This document shows, piece after piece, positions 18,332 through 27,359 of a DNA stretch of 64,000 bases. The notes under the pieces are model-generated. The model saw nothing but the letters and a program-made list of their open reading frames with translations. It was not told the origin of the DNA and made no database searches. Source of the DNA: Singulisphaera acidiphila DSM 18658 (GTDB lineage Bacteria > Planctomycetota > Planctomycetia > Isosphaerales > Isosphaeraceae); the NCBI RefSeq assembly GCF_000242455.2, contig NC_019892.1, positions 3,534,001 through 3,598,000 of the forward strand, in the 5' to 3' direction. Every line of letters begins with the position of its first letter. Position 1 is the stretch's first letter. The position numbers were made by a program, and so were the translations under genes.

Positions 18332-19020
18332 GGTCCGGCTTCCTCTTTCATCCCGAGGCCGGGCGTTCGACCGGTCCTCCTTGCCCTGATTTTATCCGAT
18401 TTTCCCCCGAATTTCAGGGTTGATCGACCACCGAATCCCAAGTGGGCGGGCATCGACGGTCCCAGGAGGACGTCCTCCCTTGGGGATCGCGAACGCTCTG
18501 CTCACTCCCTTTTCTCCACTCATCCTCGCGGCATCCCTGCGCATTGGCATTTGATTTGCACTGCGGATCGTCGGCTCGTTCTGTCATCAATTGAATCCAC
18601 GTCGATTGACTCACAGTCTGACGGAACGGCCACTCGATCACATCTGTCAGGATGGAGATGCCGGCGGAGTCACTCAGAATTTGAGTGCGCTCCACAAGTC
18701 TTTGGTGCGGCGTGAACAAGGCGTAAACCACGTTCGCCCTAACGGCAAACCTTACTCACTCTGCGCGGCAATGAGAGACGTTGATCGCACGGTCCATGGC
18801 GACGGTTCGTCGGCGGTGGACCCGCAATAGCGATCCGCTCTGAATCGTGTTTTGTCGACCACTCGTCGGCGGCACAACCGGGAAATTTCTCCTCTTCGAT
18901 GAGGAACTAACTACAAAGATGGGAAAAAGTACAACTGACGGGAGGTTGAAAACTCGGAGCGATCCCAACAAAGCCAAAATCGTTGCCAACGAACGAAGGC
19001 CCTCCAGAGTGAGGGGCGGG
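18332..19020. other. Intergenic region between divergent pdxH and the pseudokinase
   Basis: About 690 bases without a supportable gene. Short open frames on both strands are low-complexity or opposite-strand shadows. It must contain the promoters of both flanking genes, but no clear -35/-10 pair was picked out by eye. Confidence 0.5.
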
Positions 19021-19091
19021 GGCGACCCTTGAGAGTCGCCGTCGGGAGGGGATTCCCGACCGTTTGCGTGTGTCGCGGGAGGACGGCGACT
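19021..19091 (+). promoter_or_regulatory. Structured 5' leader with competing hairpins
   Basis: Three pairings are visible just upstream of the pseudokinase start: GGCGAC 19021-19026 with GTCGCC 19035-19040; GTCGGGA 19041-19047 with TCCCGAC 19054-19060; and a longer-range pair AGTCGCCGTC 19034-19043 with GACGGCGACT 19082-19091. The last shares bases with both others, so they are mutually exclusive, as in attenuators or riboregulators. No known riboswitch class was recognised. Confidence 0.4.
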
Positions 19092-19115
19092 CATACTTAT
19101 CCGAGGTAATTTCGC

Positions 19116-21119
19116 ATGCCAGCAGAACGTCCAACAATCGCCTCATGCCCTCATTGCCGAGCCATCCTTCTGCGCACCCAACAAGCCTTGATCCACCCGA
19201 TGGGGAGCGAGCGCGAAGAGATCGAGCGCGCCCTCGGCCCCTTTTGGTTCGAGCATTCGACAACCCGGTTCGACGGCCGGTATCATCGCTGTCTCGGCCG
19301 CGAGCCCATCGTCTTCACGTCCGGCAACCGGAAGGCGAACGACGAGCCGCGCGATCCTCCTGACACCGGCCACTCCGTCTATCGCGGACCCCACTGCGAA
19401 TTCAAGACATCCAACCTCGTCAAGCGAAGCTTGCTCATCGCGGCCTTCGTGGCCAGCCTTGCGTCGTTTTCGAACGCCCAGCAACACTCGAACGCTCCGC
19501 ACCATCGGCCCTCGGTCGCGGCCGAATCGGCAGCCGACGTCACTCAAGTGCTCGAACAACTCTCGACGCATCAGGCAAAGACCGGCAGGCGCCAGGTCGA
19601 TCAAAGCGTCATCCTCGTCGGCGGAACGACCGAGGCCGGGAACGTGCTGAGCCGAACCACTTCCGCCACAGTACAACCAATGCGGGGCAGATCGTGGCAG
19701 GGGATGGAACTCGCCAGTGGACGCTATCAAATCCTCGATATCCTGCGCCGGGCCGCCATGGGCGTTGTCTATCTCGCTCACGACCGCAACCTCGACTCGG
19801 ACGTCGTCGTTGAGGTGCCGGCGTTCCCGCCGATCCACAACCACGAATCGACGGCGCGCTTCATGCGCGCCGTTCGCTCGGGGGCACGGCTCGTTCACCC
19901 CCATCTCGTCAGAATCACCGAGGTAGGCACCTATGCCGATGCGCCTTTCGTCGTCGCCGAGCATCGGGCAGGGGGGAGCCTGCGGTTTCGGAGGCCGGTC
20001 GGCCCCGATGGCCGGCCCACACCCGTGGCCCCGCGCTCGCTCGAGCAATGGCTGCCCGACGTGTCGGATGCGCTCGACTTTCTCCACGCTCAAAACCGGT
20101 TCTCTCGCGAAGTGAGCCTGGCCAACATCCTCTTTGATGAAAACGGCCACGCATCCCTGGGCGGGCTCGGAATGGCCGAGGCGATCGAGGAGTGGCTCGA
20201 CACCTCGTCGAGTGGAGCGTCACGGAATCATCAACGGCTTACAGATCCATCGCCGATCCTCGCCCCCGAGATTGTCGCGGGAGCGCCGGCCGATGGGCAA
20301 GCCGATCAGTATGCACTGGCGGCGACGGTGTACGAACTCCTGAGCGGACACCCTCCCTTCGAGGGGCCAAACCTGGCTGGCCTTTTAGGAGAAGAGTCGA
20401 GCATCGAGCCCCCGGAGCTCCGCCAAGTCTGCCCGACAATCTCCCAGGCTCTTTCCTCGGCGGTGCATCGGGGTCTCGCGCAAGACCCGCGGCATCGCTT
20501 TCCTGATTGCAGAGCGTTCGCTCAAGCCGTGGTCTCGGCAGCACGCGAGCCCGGTCCGATCCTGGAACCCCAGACGACTGAGCCCGCCGTCGCAACAGGA
20601 ACCGATCGCACTCTCGCCGATCTCCCCATCATCGATCATCGCCGAGGTCCGGCCCAGGCCAGTCATCTCGTCCTCGGGATCGCGTGCTGCTCCCTGATCG
20701 TTGTCATCGGTGCGACGGCCAGACGTAAGCGATCACGCCGAACGACGGAGAGGCAGACCGTAATTTCCAGTCGGAACGAGAGACGGGCCATCCCAAAGTC
20801 ACTGCCCCTCGCCGACTCGGCCACTTCGGAAGGGAAGGCGCGAGCACTGGCCAATGCGACACCGCACGGAGAGCCAGGAACTCGCGCCCTCGACGTCCGT
20901 CGCCACGCGACGGAACTCGCAGGTCGGCCGCACTTCACTCAAGTGCCCGCACTCCTCCCGGCGAAGTCCACCGGACGGGAACTCGTACGACTCCCCGATC
21001 TCGATCCGTTGATGGACCGCCCCAAAACACGCCTTGCGGACAATCTGCTTCCCGTCGCTTCGACGGTCCCGGCACGCTCCGCGTCGCTCCCGCAGCCGGT
21101 TCGCCGGAGAGCGTCTTGA
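19116..21119 (+). CDS. Membrane-anchored pseudokinase (Ser/Thr-kinase fold, catalytic motifs lost)
   Basis: The 667-residue protein has an N-terminal Cys-rich start (CPHC, 11-14), a hydrophobic segment at 104-120, a kinase-like domain at about 203-473, a clear transmembrane helix at 517-533 followed by RRKRSRR, and a polar tail. The fold is evident from GVVYLAHD, FLHAQNRF, ANILFDENG, LAPEIVAG and DQYALAATVYELLSGHPPFEG. Every catalytic element is altered: the Gly loop is ILRRAAMG, the VAxK lysine position reads VVEV, HRD is SRE, the catalytic-loop Lys is Ser, and DFG is GLG. It therefore probably binds rather than phosphorylates. GAGG precedes the ATG. Confidence 0.87.
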   Translation: MPAERPTIASCPHCRAILLRTQQALIHPMGSEREEIERALGPFWFEHSTTRFDGRYHRCLGREPIVFTSGNRKANDEPRDPPDTGHSVYRGPHCEFKTSNLVKRSLLIAAFVASLASFSNAQQHSNAPHHRPSVAAESAADVTQVLEQLSTHQAKTGRRQVDQSVILVGGTTEAGNVLSRTTSATVQPMRGRSWQGMELASGRYQILDILRRAAMGVVYLAHDRNLDSDVVVEVPAFPPIHNHESTARFMRAVRSGARLVHPHLVRITEVGTYADAPFVVAEHRAGGSLRFRRPVGPDGRPTPVAPRSLEQWLPDVSDALDFLHAQNRFSREVSLANILFDENGHASLGGLGMAEAIEEWLDTSSSGASRNHQRLTDPSPILAPEIVAGAPADGQADQYALAATVYELLSGHPPFEGPNLAGLLGEESSIEPPELRQVCPTISQALSSAVHRGLAQDPRHRFPDCRAFAQAVVSAAREPGPILEPQTTEPAVATGTDRTLADLPIIDHRRGPAQASHLVLGIACCSLIVVIGATARRKRSRRTTERQTVISSRNERRAIPKSLPLADSATSEGKARALANATPHGEPGTRALDVRRHATELAGRPHFTQVPALLPAKSTGRELVRLPDLDPLMDRPKTRLADNLLPVASTVPARSASLPQPVRRRAS

Positions 21120-21248
21120 TGGAGCACGAGCCCGAACGCCTCGACCGAGGCGGTGCTGTCACGAGCCAAAGCCAACGACTACGATAACAACGAGGACGCG
21201 GCCGATCGTGCCGAGCCCTCCGCTCTCGCTCGAGCCAGGACCGCGCTC

Positions 21249-22604
21249 ATGACGACGCCATCGTACCGTTTTCCCAAGGACTTCGTCTGGGGTGCAGCGG
21301 CCGCCTCAGCGCAAATCGAAGGGGCGGCCAACGAGGACGGTAAAGGGGAATCGATCTGGGACCGCTTTGCGTCCGCCGGTGGACACATCGCCAACGGCGA
21401 TACGCCCGAAACCGCCTGTGACCATTACCACCGCTACGAAGCGGACACGGCCTTGATGTCGGACCTTGGAATCCCCAACTATCGGCTCTCGATCGCCTGG
21501 CCTCGGGTCATTCCCAACGGTGACGGCCCGGTCAATCCTCGTGGACTCGACTTCTACGACCGGCTGATCGACACCCTGCTCGCGGCAGGAATCACCCCCT
21601 GGGCCACACTCTTCCACTGGGACCTTCCACAAGCCCTCGAGGATCGCGGCGGCTGGCTCGTCAGGTCCACGGCGGAAGCCTTTCGACCTTACGCCGAGAC
21701 CGTGGTCAAGCGGTTAGGTGACCGCGTCAAGAACTGGTTCACGCTCAACGAGATCCCTTGCTTCATCGGCAAAGGCTACGCGGACGGCGAGTTCGCCCCG
21801 GGTCGAACCGAGTCCGCGCGTGCGGTCAATCAAGGCTATCATCACGCCTTGCTCGCCCACGGCTACGCCCTCTCGGCCGTGCGCACCTACGGTGGCCCCG
21901 GCGCGCGGGTCGGGCTCGTTCATAACCACCTGCCGCCGCCCCAAATCCCCCTGATCGAGACGGACGAACACATCGCAGCCGCCCGCGCGGAGTATGAGCG
22001 AACGAACGGCCAGCTCATGGGGCCGCTCTTCCACGGTCGCTACCCGGAGGCCTTCCTCGCTACGGCGGGCGACGACGCCCCGCACGTGGAAGTGGGCGAC
22101 CTCGACGGGATCGCCCAGCCCATGGATTACCTGGGGCTCAACCTCTACTCCGGGGACTTCGTGCGCGCAGGACGGAATGGCCTTCCCGAACGTTTGGCCT
22201 TCCCTCGGCAGTTTCCCAGGGGGGACCTTCCCTGGCTGAACCTCACTCCCCAAGTGCTTTACTGGGGTGTTCGCCACGCCGCCGAGGTCTTTGGCGTTCC
22301 GTCGTTCTACATCACCGAGCACGGTGCGGCGCTGGCCGACGAGATCAACGCCGACGGTGAGATCATCGACCTCGACCGTCGCGAAGTGATGCGCAGCTAC
22401 CTGGTCGAGCTGCACCGGGCCGCCCACGAAGGTTATGACGTACGTGGCTATTTCGCATGGTCACTTCTCGATAATTTCGAGTGGGCCGAAGGCTACGCCA
22501 AGCGATTCGGGATCGTCCATGTCGACTTCGAGACGCAGAAGCGAACCCCGAAACTGAGCGCCCACTGGTATTCGCAGGTCATCCGGGAAAACCGGATCCT
22601 CTGA
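21249..22604 (+). CDS. GH1 family beta-glucosidase
   Basis: The 451-residue enzyme is standard GH1 length: FPKDFVWGAAAASAQIEGA at the N terminus, LFHWDLPQAL at 121-130, the acid/base motif as TLNEIP (Glu168) and the nucleophile motif as YITEHG (Glu357), then YFAWSLLDNFEWAEGY. Both catalytic glutamates are present, but the motifs differ from the textbook TFNEP and ITENG. GH1 enzymes retain configuration while cleaving beta-glucosides or related glycosides. No signal peptide is visible, so a cytoplasmic location is likely. AGGA lies eight bases before the ATG; an upstream extension to 21153 overlaps no domain. Two exported sugar enzymes follow. Confidence 0.94.
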   Translation: MTTPSYRFPKDFVWGAAAASAQIEGAANEDGKGESIWDRFASAGGHIANGDTPETACDHYHRYEADTALMSDLGIPNYRLSIAWPRVIPNGDGPVNPRGLDFYDRLIDTLLAAGITPWATLFHWDLPQALEDRGGWLVRSTAEAFRPYAETVVKRLGDRVKNWFTLNEIPCFIGKGYADGEFAPGRTESARAVNQGYHHALLAHGYALSAVRTYGGPGARVGLVHNHLPPPQIPLIETDEHIAAARAEYERTNGQLMGPLFHGRYPEAFLATAGDDAPHVEVGDLDGIAQPMDYLGLNLYSGDFVRAGRNGLPERLAFPRQFPRGDLPWLNLTPQVLYWGVRHAAEVFGVPSFYITEHGAALADEINADGEIIDLDRREVMRSYLVELHRAAHEGYDVRGYFAWSLLDNFEWAEGYAKRFGIVHVDFETQKRTPKLSAHWYSQVIRENRIL

Positions 22605-22787
22605 GCCGCTCGCTCGGCCTTGAAACGCGGAGTGGACGCAAGCGAGGAGACGCGAGCCAACCCTTCACGTGAGCCTTCAACACACGCCACCAGGGCCTTG
22701 TGCGAACGCCTGCTCTTGCGATACTAAGCAGGTGCGTCGGCCTCTCCGGCCTCATGAAAACGGACCGCTCTTGAGGATACGTTCGAC

Positions 22788-24023
22788 ATGCGCGCAAGCA
22801 AGACCCGGCGAGAGTTCCTCGAAACGATGGGGCAGGTCGGCGCGGGGACACTGCTCGCGGCATCGACGGGGCTCGAAACGACGCGCGGCTACGCCGCGAA
22901 CGACACGATCGAGGTCGCCTGCATCGGCACGGGAGGGCGGTGCCGGACCTTGATGAAGGCGCTCGCCAACGTCCCCAACGTCCGAATCGCCGCGGTCTGC
23001 GATATTTACGAACCCCACCTGGAAGAAGGCAGGAAGCTTGCCGATCCCAAGGCCCACGTCAGCCGGGCCTATCGCGAGCTCCTCGATCGCAAGGACATCG
23101 ACGCCGTCCTGATCGGCAGCCCCGACCACTGGCATGTTCCGATGACGGTCGACGCCTGCAACGCGGGTAAGGACGTCTACGTCGAGAAGCCGCTGACGCA
23201 CGACCTGGCCGAAGGGGCGGCCGTCATCAAGGCCCAGAACGAGAGCCGGAAGATCGTCCAGATCGGCACCCAGCAGCGCAGCATGCCCCACATCATGAAG
23301 GCGAAGGAGCTGGTCGACCAAGGCCGGATCGGTCGGATCTTCAAAGTCCACCTGACCTGGAATCGCAACACGCAGAGCCGGATGCTGAAGGGACCGCTCG
23401 GCGTCGACCCGAAACAGGTCGACTGGAAGGCGTTCCTCGGATCGGCCCCCGAACAGCCGTTCGACGAGTATCGCTTCCGCAACTGGCGCTGGTTCTGGAA
23501 TTTCGGCGGCGGCCTGCTGACCGACCTGATGGTGCACTGGATCGACGTGGCCCACTGGTTCCTCGACCTCGATCATCCGGAGCAAGCGGCGGCGATCGGT
23601 GACCAGCTTGCCAGCAAAGGAGTCTGGGAGACCCCGGACACCATCCAGTGCCTGCTTCACTACCCCAACGAAATCCAGGCCTACTTCGAAGGCACCTTCT
23701 CGAACGCACGCAACGGCGCCATGATCGAATTCATGGGGACCGACGGGACCCTTTACATCGATCGCGGGCGCTATGAGATCCATCCCGAGGGGGGCAAAGG
23801 GAAAGCCGAAGAGCTGATTCTGGGCACCGACCCCCACCGTGGCCGCGACTTCTACGACAAGCCCGACGGCGAGCTGCTCCACCTGACCAACTGGATCGAA
23901 TGCGTCCGGAGCCGGCAACGCCCCCATTGCCCGGCCGAGGCGGGCGTCAGCGCGGCCTCCGCCGCGCATCTCGGCAATCGGGCCTACCGGAGTGGTCAAC
24001 TCGCCACCTGGACCTCGGCCTGA
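22788..24023 (+). CDS. Tat-exported Gfo/Idh/MocA-family oxidoreductase
   Basis: The 411-residue protein begins with a Tat leader (KTRREFLETM plus hydrophobic stretch, Ala-rich end near 36). A Rossmann fold follows (VACIGTGGRC at 44-52), the EKP motif at 133-135, and the C-terminal alpha/beta domain with GGGLLTDLMVHWIDVAHWF. Family members oxidise or reduce sugar carbons with tightly bound NAD(P). A Tat leader implies folding with cofactor before export. Some exported members work as glycoside 3-dehydrogenases; that role here is inference from the neighbouring isomerase-like gene. Confidence 0.92.
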   Translation: MRASKTRREFLETMGQVGAGTLLAASTGLETTRGYAANDTIEVACIGTGGRCRTLMKALANVPNVRIAAVCDIYEPHLEEGRKLADPKAHVSRAYRELLDRKDIDAVLIGSPDHWHVPMTVDACNAGKDVYVEKPLTHDLAEGAAVIKAQNESRKIVQIGTQQRSMPHIMKAKELVDQGRIGRIFKVHLTWNRNTQSRMLKGPLGVDPKQVDWKAFLGSAPEQPFDEYRFRNWRWFWNFGGGLLTDLMVHWIDVAHWFLDLDHPEQAAAIGDQLASKGVWETPDTIQCLLHYPNEIQAYFEGTFSNARNGAMIEFMGTDGTLYIDRGRYEIHPEGGKGKAEELILGTDPHRGRDFYDKPDGELLHLTNWIECVRSRQRPHCPAEAGVSAASAAHLGNRAYRSGQLATWTSA

Positions 24024-24145
24024 ATTGAGTCACATAAAGCGACGATCAATCCGGCAAGGATCGATGTCGCCTCTCCCCGTTCCGGACTCCGGGCGCATTC
24101 CGCTTGCTCCGAATCCGAATCCCTGTGTAGAGGATCATAACGTCG

Positions 24146-25099
24146 ATGACTGAGTTCTCGCGTCGTGGATGGTTGGCGACCGTACCGGCAGCACTCGGGG
24201 CCGGACTGACGCTCGGTGCGCAGGGGAGTAGCAAGGCCCGTGCGGCGGACGATCCATCCGCCTCGCCATTTGGATTCTGCTTCAACACCAGCACGATCCA
24301 GGGGCAAAAGCTCCCGATTTCGGAGGTGGTCGACATCGTCGGCAAGGCGGGATATCAGGGGATCGAACCCTGGATCCGGGAACTCGACCAGTACGTGAAA
24401 GAGGGCGGCTCGCTCAAGGATCTGGGCAAGCGAATCGCCGATCATGGGTTGAGCGTCGAGGACGCGATCGGCTTCTTCGCGTGGTCGGTCGATGACGAGG
24501 CGGAACGGCGCAAGGGGCTCGAGGAAGCCAAGCGCAACATGGAGATGGTCCTCAGCATCGGAGGGCACAGAATCGCGGCTCCTCCGGCCGGGGCGACCGA
24601 TCGTTCCGACCTCGACCTCAAACGGATCGCCGAGCGCTATCGTACCCTCCTGGAGCTGGGCGACTCGATCGGCGTCGTGCCGCAGGTGGAGATCTGGGGC
24701 TTTTCCAAGACGCTCGGCCGGCTCAGCGAAGCAGCGATGGTGGCCATTGACTCAGGACACCCCAAGGCCTGCATCTTGCCCGACGTCTATCATCTCCACA
24801 AAGGGGGCTCGAGCTTCGAGGGCCTGAAACTCCTCTCTGGGCAGGCGTTCCACCTGTTCCACCTCAACGACTACCCGGACGCTCCCTCGCGAGAGAACAT
24901 CACCGACGCCCATCGCGTCTACCCGGGAGACGGCGTCGCTCCGCTCCGTGCCGTCTTCCAGACGCTTAAGGCCGTTGGTTACCGAGGCATGCTCTCGCTC
25001 GAGTTGTTCAACCGCGAGTACTGGAAGCAAGATCCATTGCTCGTGGCACGCACCGGCCTGGAAAAAATGCGTGAGGCCGTACGGCAGGGCCTCGCCTAA
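24146..25099 (+). CDS. Tat-exported sugar phosphate isomerase/epimerase-like TIM-barrel protein
   Basis: The 317-residue protein begins with SRRGWLATV and an Ala/Gly-rich leader ending at RAAD, a Tat-like signal. The remainder is an AP-endonuclease-2/xylose-isomerase-like barrel with metal-ligand candidates in PQVEIWGFSKT, CILPDVYHLHKGG, FHLNDYP and LSLELFN. Members include epimerases, isomerases and the recently described 3-keto-glycoside lyases. It lies about 120 bases after the Gfo/Idh gene, also exported, so the two likely act on the same sugar. The particular reaction cannot be read from sequence. Confidence 0.9.
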   Translation: MTEFSRRGWLATVPAALGAGLTLGAQGSSKARAADDPSASPFGFCFNTSTIQGQKLPISEVVDIVGKAGYQGIEPWIRELDQYVKEGGSLKDLGKRIADHGLSVEDAIGFFAWSVDDEAERRKGLEEAKRNMEMVLSIGGHRIAAPPAGATDRSDLDLKRIAERYRTLLELGDSIGVVPQVEIWGFSKTLGRLSEAAMVAIDSGHPKACILPDVYHLHKGGSSFEGLKLLSGQAFHLFHLNDYPDAPSRENITDAHRVYPGDGVAPLRAVFQTLKAVGYRGMLSLELFNREYWKQDPLLVARTGLEKMREAVRQGLA

Positions 25100-25236
25100 T
25101 TGCCGGGCGGGCGGAGGAGTCGAGCCTCCGCCCCGGGACATCGTGACTTGAGCTTCGGGTTTACCGCACGATAGAGTGGACGTTCAGCCACCGTCCCTGC
25201 GTACAAACCCTATTTGATGATGAAGCGGAGCGATCC

Positions 25237-25626
25237 ATGGCCGTCCCTCGAATCCTCAGTGTCGGCCAATGCGGGTACGACCACGGCAACCTGACCAGGG
25301 CTTTAGCCGGTCGATTGAACGCCCAGATCACGGCGGCCGACACGTTTGACGATGCACTCAGCAAACTCCGCACCGGGAATTACAACCTACTGCTGGTCAA
25401 TCGGGTCACGGATCTCGACGGGTCGCACGGCCTTGAATTGATCCAGGCCGTGAAGGCCGACCCACTCCTTGCGGGCACGCCCACCATGCTCGTGAGCGAC
25501 CTCGCCAATGCCCAGGAGGAGGCCGTCTCCCTCGGCGCCCTCCCTGGGTTCGGCAAGTCGGCGATGAACGACCCAAAAACATTGTCCCGAATCGAAGCCA
25601 GCCTGGTTCGGACCGAGGGAAGCTGA
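25237..25626 (+). CDS. Response-regulator receiver-like protein lacking the phospho-acceptor Asp
   Basis: The 129-residue protein matches the receiver fold along its length: PRILSVG (beta1), NYNLLLVN (beta3), GLELIQAVKADPLLAGTPTMLVSD (alpha3-beta4) and GFGKS with the conserved Lys107. The phospho-acceptor position after beta3 is Asn55 and the acidic pair near beta1 is absent, so normal phosphorylation is unlikely. There is no output domain. A cognate histidine kinase is not nearby. It could be a phosphorylation-independent adaptor. Confidence 0.7.
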   Translation: MAVPRILSVGQCGYDHGNLTRALAGRLNAQITAADTFDDALSKLRTGNYNLLLVNRVTDLDGSHGLELIQAVKADPLLAGTPTMLVSDLANAQEEAVSLGALPGFGKSAMNDPKTLSRIEASLVRTEGS

Positions 25627-25797
25627 GTAACCCTGTCGTCCTACCTTGAGCGTCCTGGGCAATCTCGAAGGGGCAACCGTTCATTCATTTGAACACTGTT
25701 TGCTTCCAAGGGTTTGCGTCCCTGACGAGGACCAGTCGCCCCTCATGGGCGACCGAATGGGGCCATGACTTTTCCCATCTCACACAAACAAGGGCTT

Positions 25798-26568
25798 ATG
25801 CAGGCGAATCGTGCGACAAATCCTTGGTTGGTCCGACCAAGGCCAAACCGGCTGGCGAATTTCCGCCTCTTCTGTTTCCCATTTGCCGGCGGTGGGGCCT
25901 CGCTCTTCCGGCTCTGGCCAGCCCAGCTCCCCGATTGGGTCGAGCTCTGCGCGGTTCAGCTTCCAGGCCGTGAGACCCGGCTCCGAGAGCCGATCCACCG
26001 GCGGATCGGCCCGCTGATTGACGAGCTCGCCGAGGCGATTGGCACCGAACTCGACAAGCCGTTCGTCCTCTTCGGGCACAGCATGGGCGCCCTGGTCGCC
26101 TTCGAGCTGGCCCGAGAGCTCAGACGACGAAACCTTCCAAGTCCGAGGCTCTTGATCGCCTCCGGGCGTATCGCCCCTCAGCTCCGCCCGCGCCGGCCTC
26201 CAATCCACACACTCCCCGAGGCCGAGTTCCGCGAAGAGCTTCGGCTCCTGGACGGAACGCCGCAAGCGCTCCTCGATCACAGCGAGTTAATGGGCCTGTT
26301 CTCGCCGATCATCCGCGCCGACCTTGCGGTCAACGCGACGTACGCCTACACGGATGAGCCGCCGTTAGATCTCCCGATCCTCGCCCTGGGAGGGCAAACC
26401 GACCCCTGGGTCCATCAGGAAGAACTGGAAGGCTGGAGGCTCCAGACAAACAATGCATTCGAACGTGAGCAATTCCTGGGAGGCCACTTTTTCCTCCAGA
26501 CCGCCACGGCGGAACTGCTGACCGTGTTGAGCCGGTCCCTGACGACACTGCAAGGGCTTCCGGCATGA
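25798..26568 (+). CDS. Type II thioesterase (GrsT/SrfAD-like alpha/beta hydrolase)
   Basis: The 256-residue protein has LFCFPFAGGGASLFR (24-38), GHSMGALVAFELA with nucleophile Ser95, LALGGQTDPWV with the acidic residue, and GGHFFL with the catalytic His, the full type II thioesterase layout. Such enzymes free misprimed acyl or aminoacyl groups from carrier proteins of NRPS/PKS systems. ATG 25798 gives the expected N-terminal length; ATG 25765 is an alternative. Its stop overlaps the start of the phosphopantetheinyl transferase gene, so the two are translated together. No NRPS or PKS lies in the window. Confidence 0.93.
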   Translation: MQANRATNPWLVRPRPNRLANFRLFCFPFAGGGASLFRLWPAQLPDWVELCAVQLPGRETRLREPIHRRIGPLIDELAEAIGTELDKPFVLFGHSMGALVAFELARELRRRNLPSPRLLIASGRIAPQLRPRRPPIHTLPEAEFREELRLLDGTPQALLDHSELMGLFSPIIRADLAVNATYAYTDEPPLDLPILALGGQTDPWVHQEELEGWRLQTNNAFEREQFLGGHFFLQTATAELLTVLSRSLTTLQGLPA

Positions 26569-27314
26569 CTCATCAGCTCCGACCGAACGACCGCGACGAG
26601 ACTCTTGGCCCCGACGACGTCCATGTCTGGATGGCCTCTCTCGAACAAGGCGAGGCCGAGGTCGCACGCCTGCGGACCTTGCTCGACGAGCCCGAGCGCA
26701 AACGGGCGGATCGCTACTCCTTCGAGAAAGGCCGGCGGCAATTTACCGTCGCGCGCGGTCTCCTGCGGATCCTCCTCGGCCGTTACTTGCGGATCGAGCC
26801 GACGCAGGTTCAATTCGCTTACAACGCCCACGGCAAGCCGGCCCTGGCCGAGGCCCATCGGCCTAACCTCGTCCGTTTCAACATTTCTCATTCGGGAGAG
26901 GTCGCCCTCTTCGGGTTCGCGAACGAACGGGAACTGGGCATCGACCTGGAGACGATCCGCCCCGATTTCGCCGCCGACGCGATCGCCGCGCGGTTCTTCG
27001 CCCCCGCCGAGCTGGCCTCGATCCGCTCGCTGCCGCCCGAGGACCGCACGCAGGCCTTCTTCACTTGCTGGACCCGGAAAGAAGCGTATATCAAGGCGCA
27101 AGGGAAGGGACTCGCACTCTCGCTCGACTCGTTCGAAGTCTCGCTCGCCCCCGGAGCGCCGGCCGCAGTGCTGGTCACGCACGACGATCGCGAGGAGGCG
27201 GCCCGCTGGTCCCTTCACGAGCTTCACCCCGGCCCCGGTTACGTCGGAGCCCTGGCCGTCGCAGGCGAAGGCTGCCGGGTCCGGGTGCGGACCTGGCAAG
27301 GCCTCACTACCTGA
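26565..27314 (+). CDS. 4'-phosphopantetheinyl transferase, Sfp type
   Basis: The 249-residue protein is the two-lobed Sfp/Gsp type. It has FNISHSGEVALFGF (106-119), GIDLETI with Mg ligands Asp127 and Glu129, and FFTCWTRKEAYIKAQGKGL (166-183) with Trp169, Lys172 and Glu173. It transfers phosphopantetheine from CoA to carrier-protein serines in the cytoplasm. The ATG sits in the ATGA overlap with the thioesterase stop, a sign of translational coupling. The stand-alone ACP at 13344 is a possible substrate; a distant NRPS/PKS cluster is another. Confidence 0.95.
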   Translation: MTHQLRPNDRDETLGPDDVHVWMASLEQGEAEVARLRTLLDEPERKRADRYSFEKGRRQFTVARGLLRILLGRYLRIEPTQVQFAYNAHGKPALAEAHRPNLVRFNISHSGEVALFGFANERELGIDLETIRPDFAADAIAARFFAPAELASIRSLPPEDRTQAFFTCWTRKEAYIKAQGKGLALSLDSFEVSLAPGAPAAVLVTHDDREEAARWSLHELHPGPGYVGALAVAGEGCRVRVRTWQGLTT

Positions 27315-27337
27315 AACGAAACAATCCGCTCGAATCT

Positions 27338-27359
27338 CACGATCATTGCCTCGATCGTG
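27338..27359. terminator. Weak hairpin after the phosphopantetheinyl transferase
   Basis: CACGATC and GATCGTG form a 7-bp perfect stem with an eight-base loop, 24 bases after the stop. No T-run follows, so it may only weakly separate the two-gene unit from the next gene. Confidence 0.3.

Noticed and set aside
17735..18715. 326-codon + strand frame
   Set aside because: It is antisense to pdxH, whose protein matches its family over the full length.
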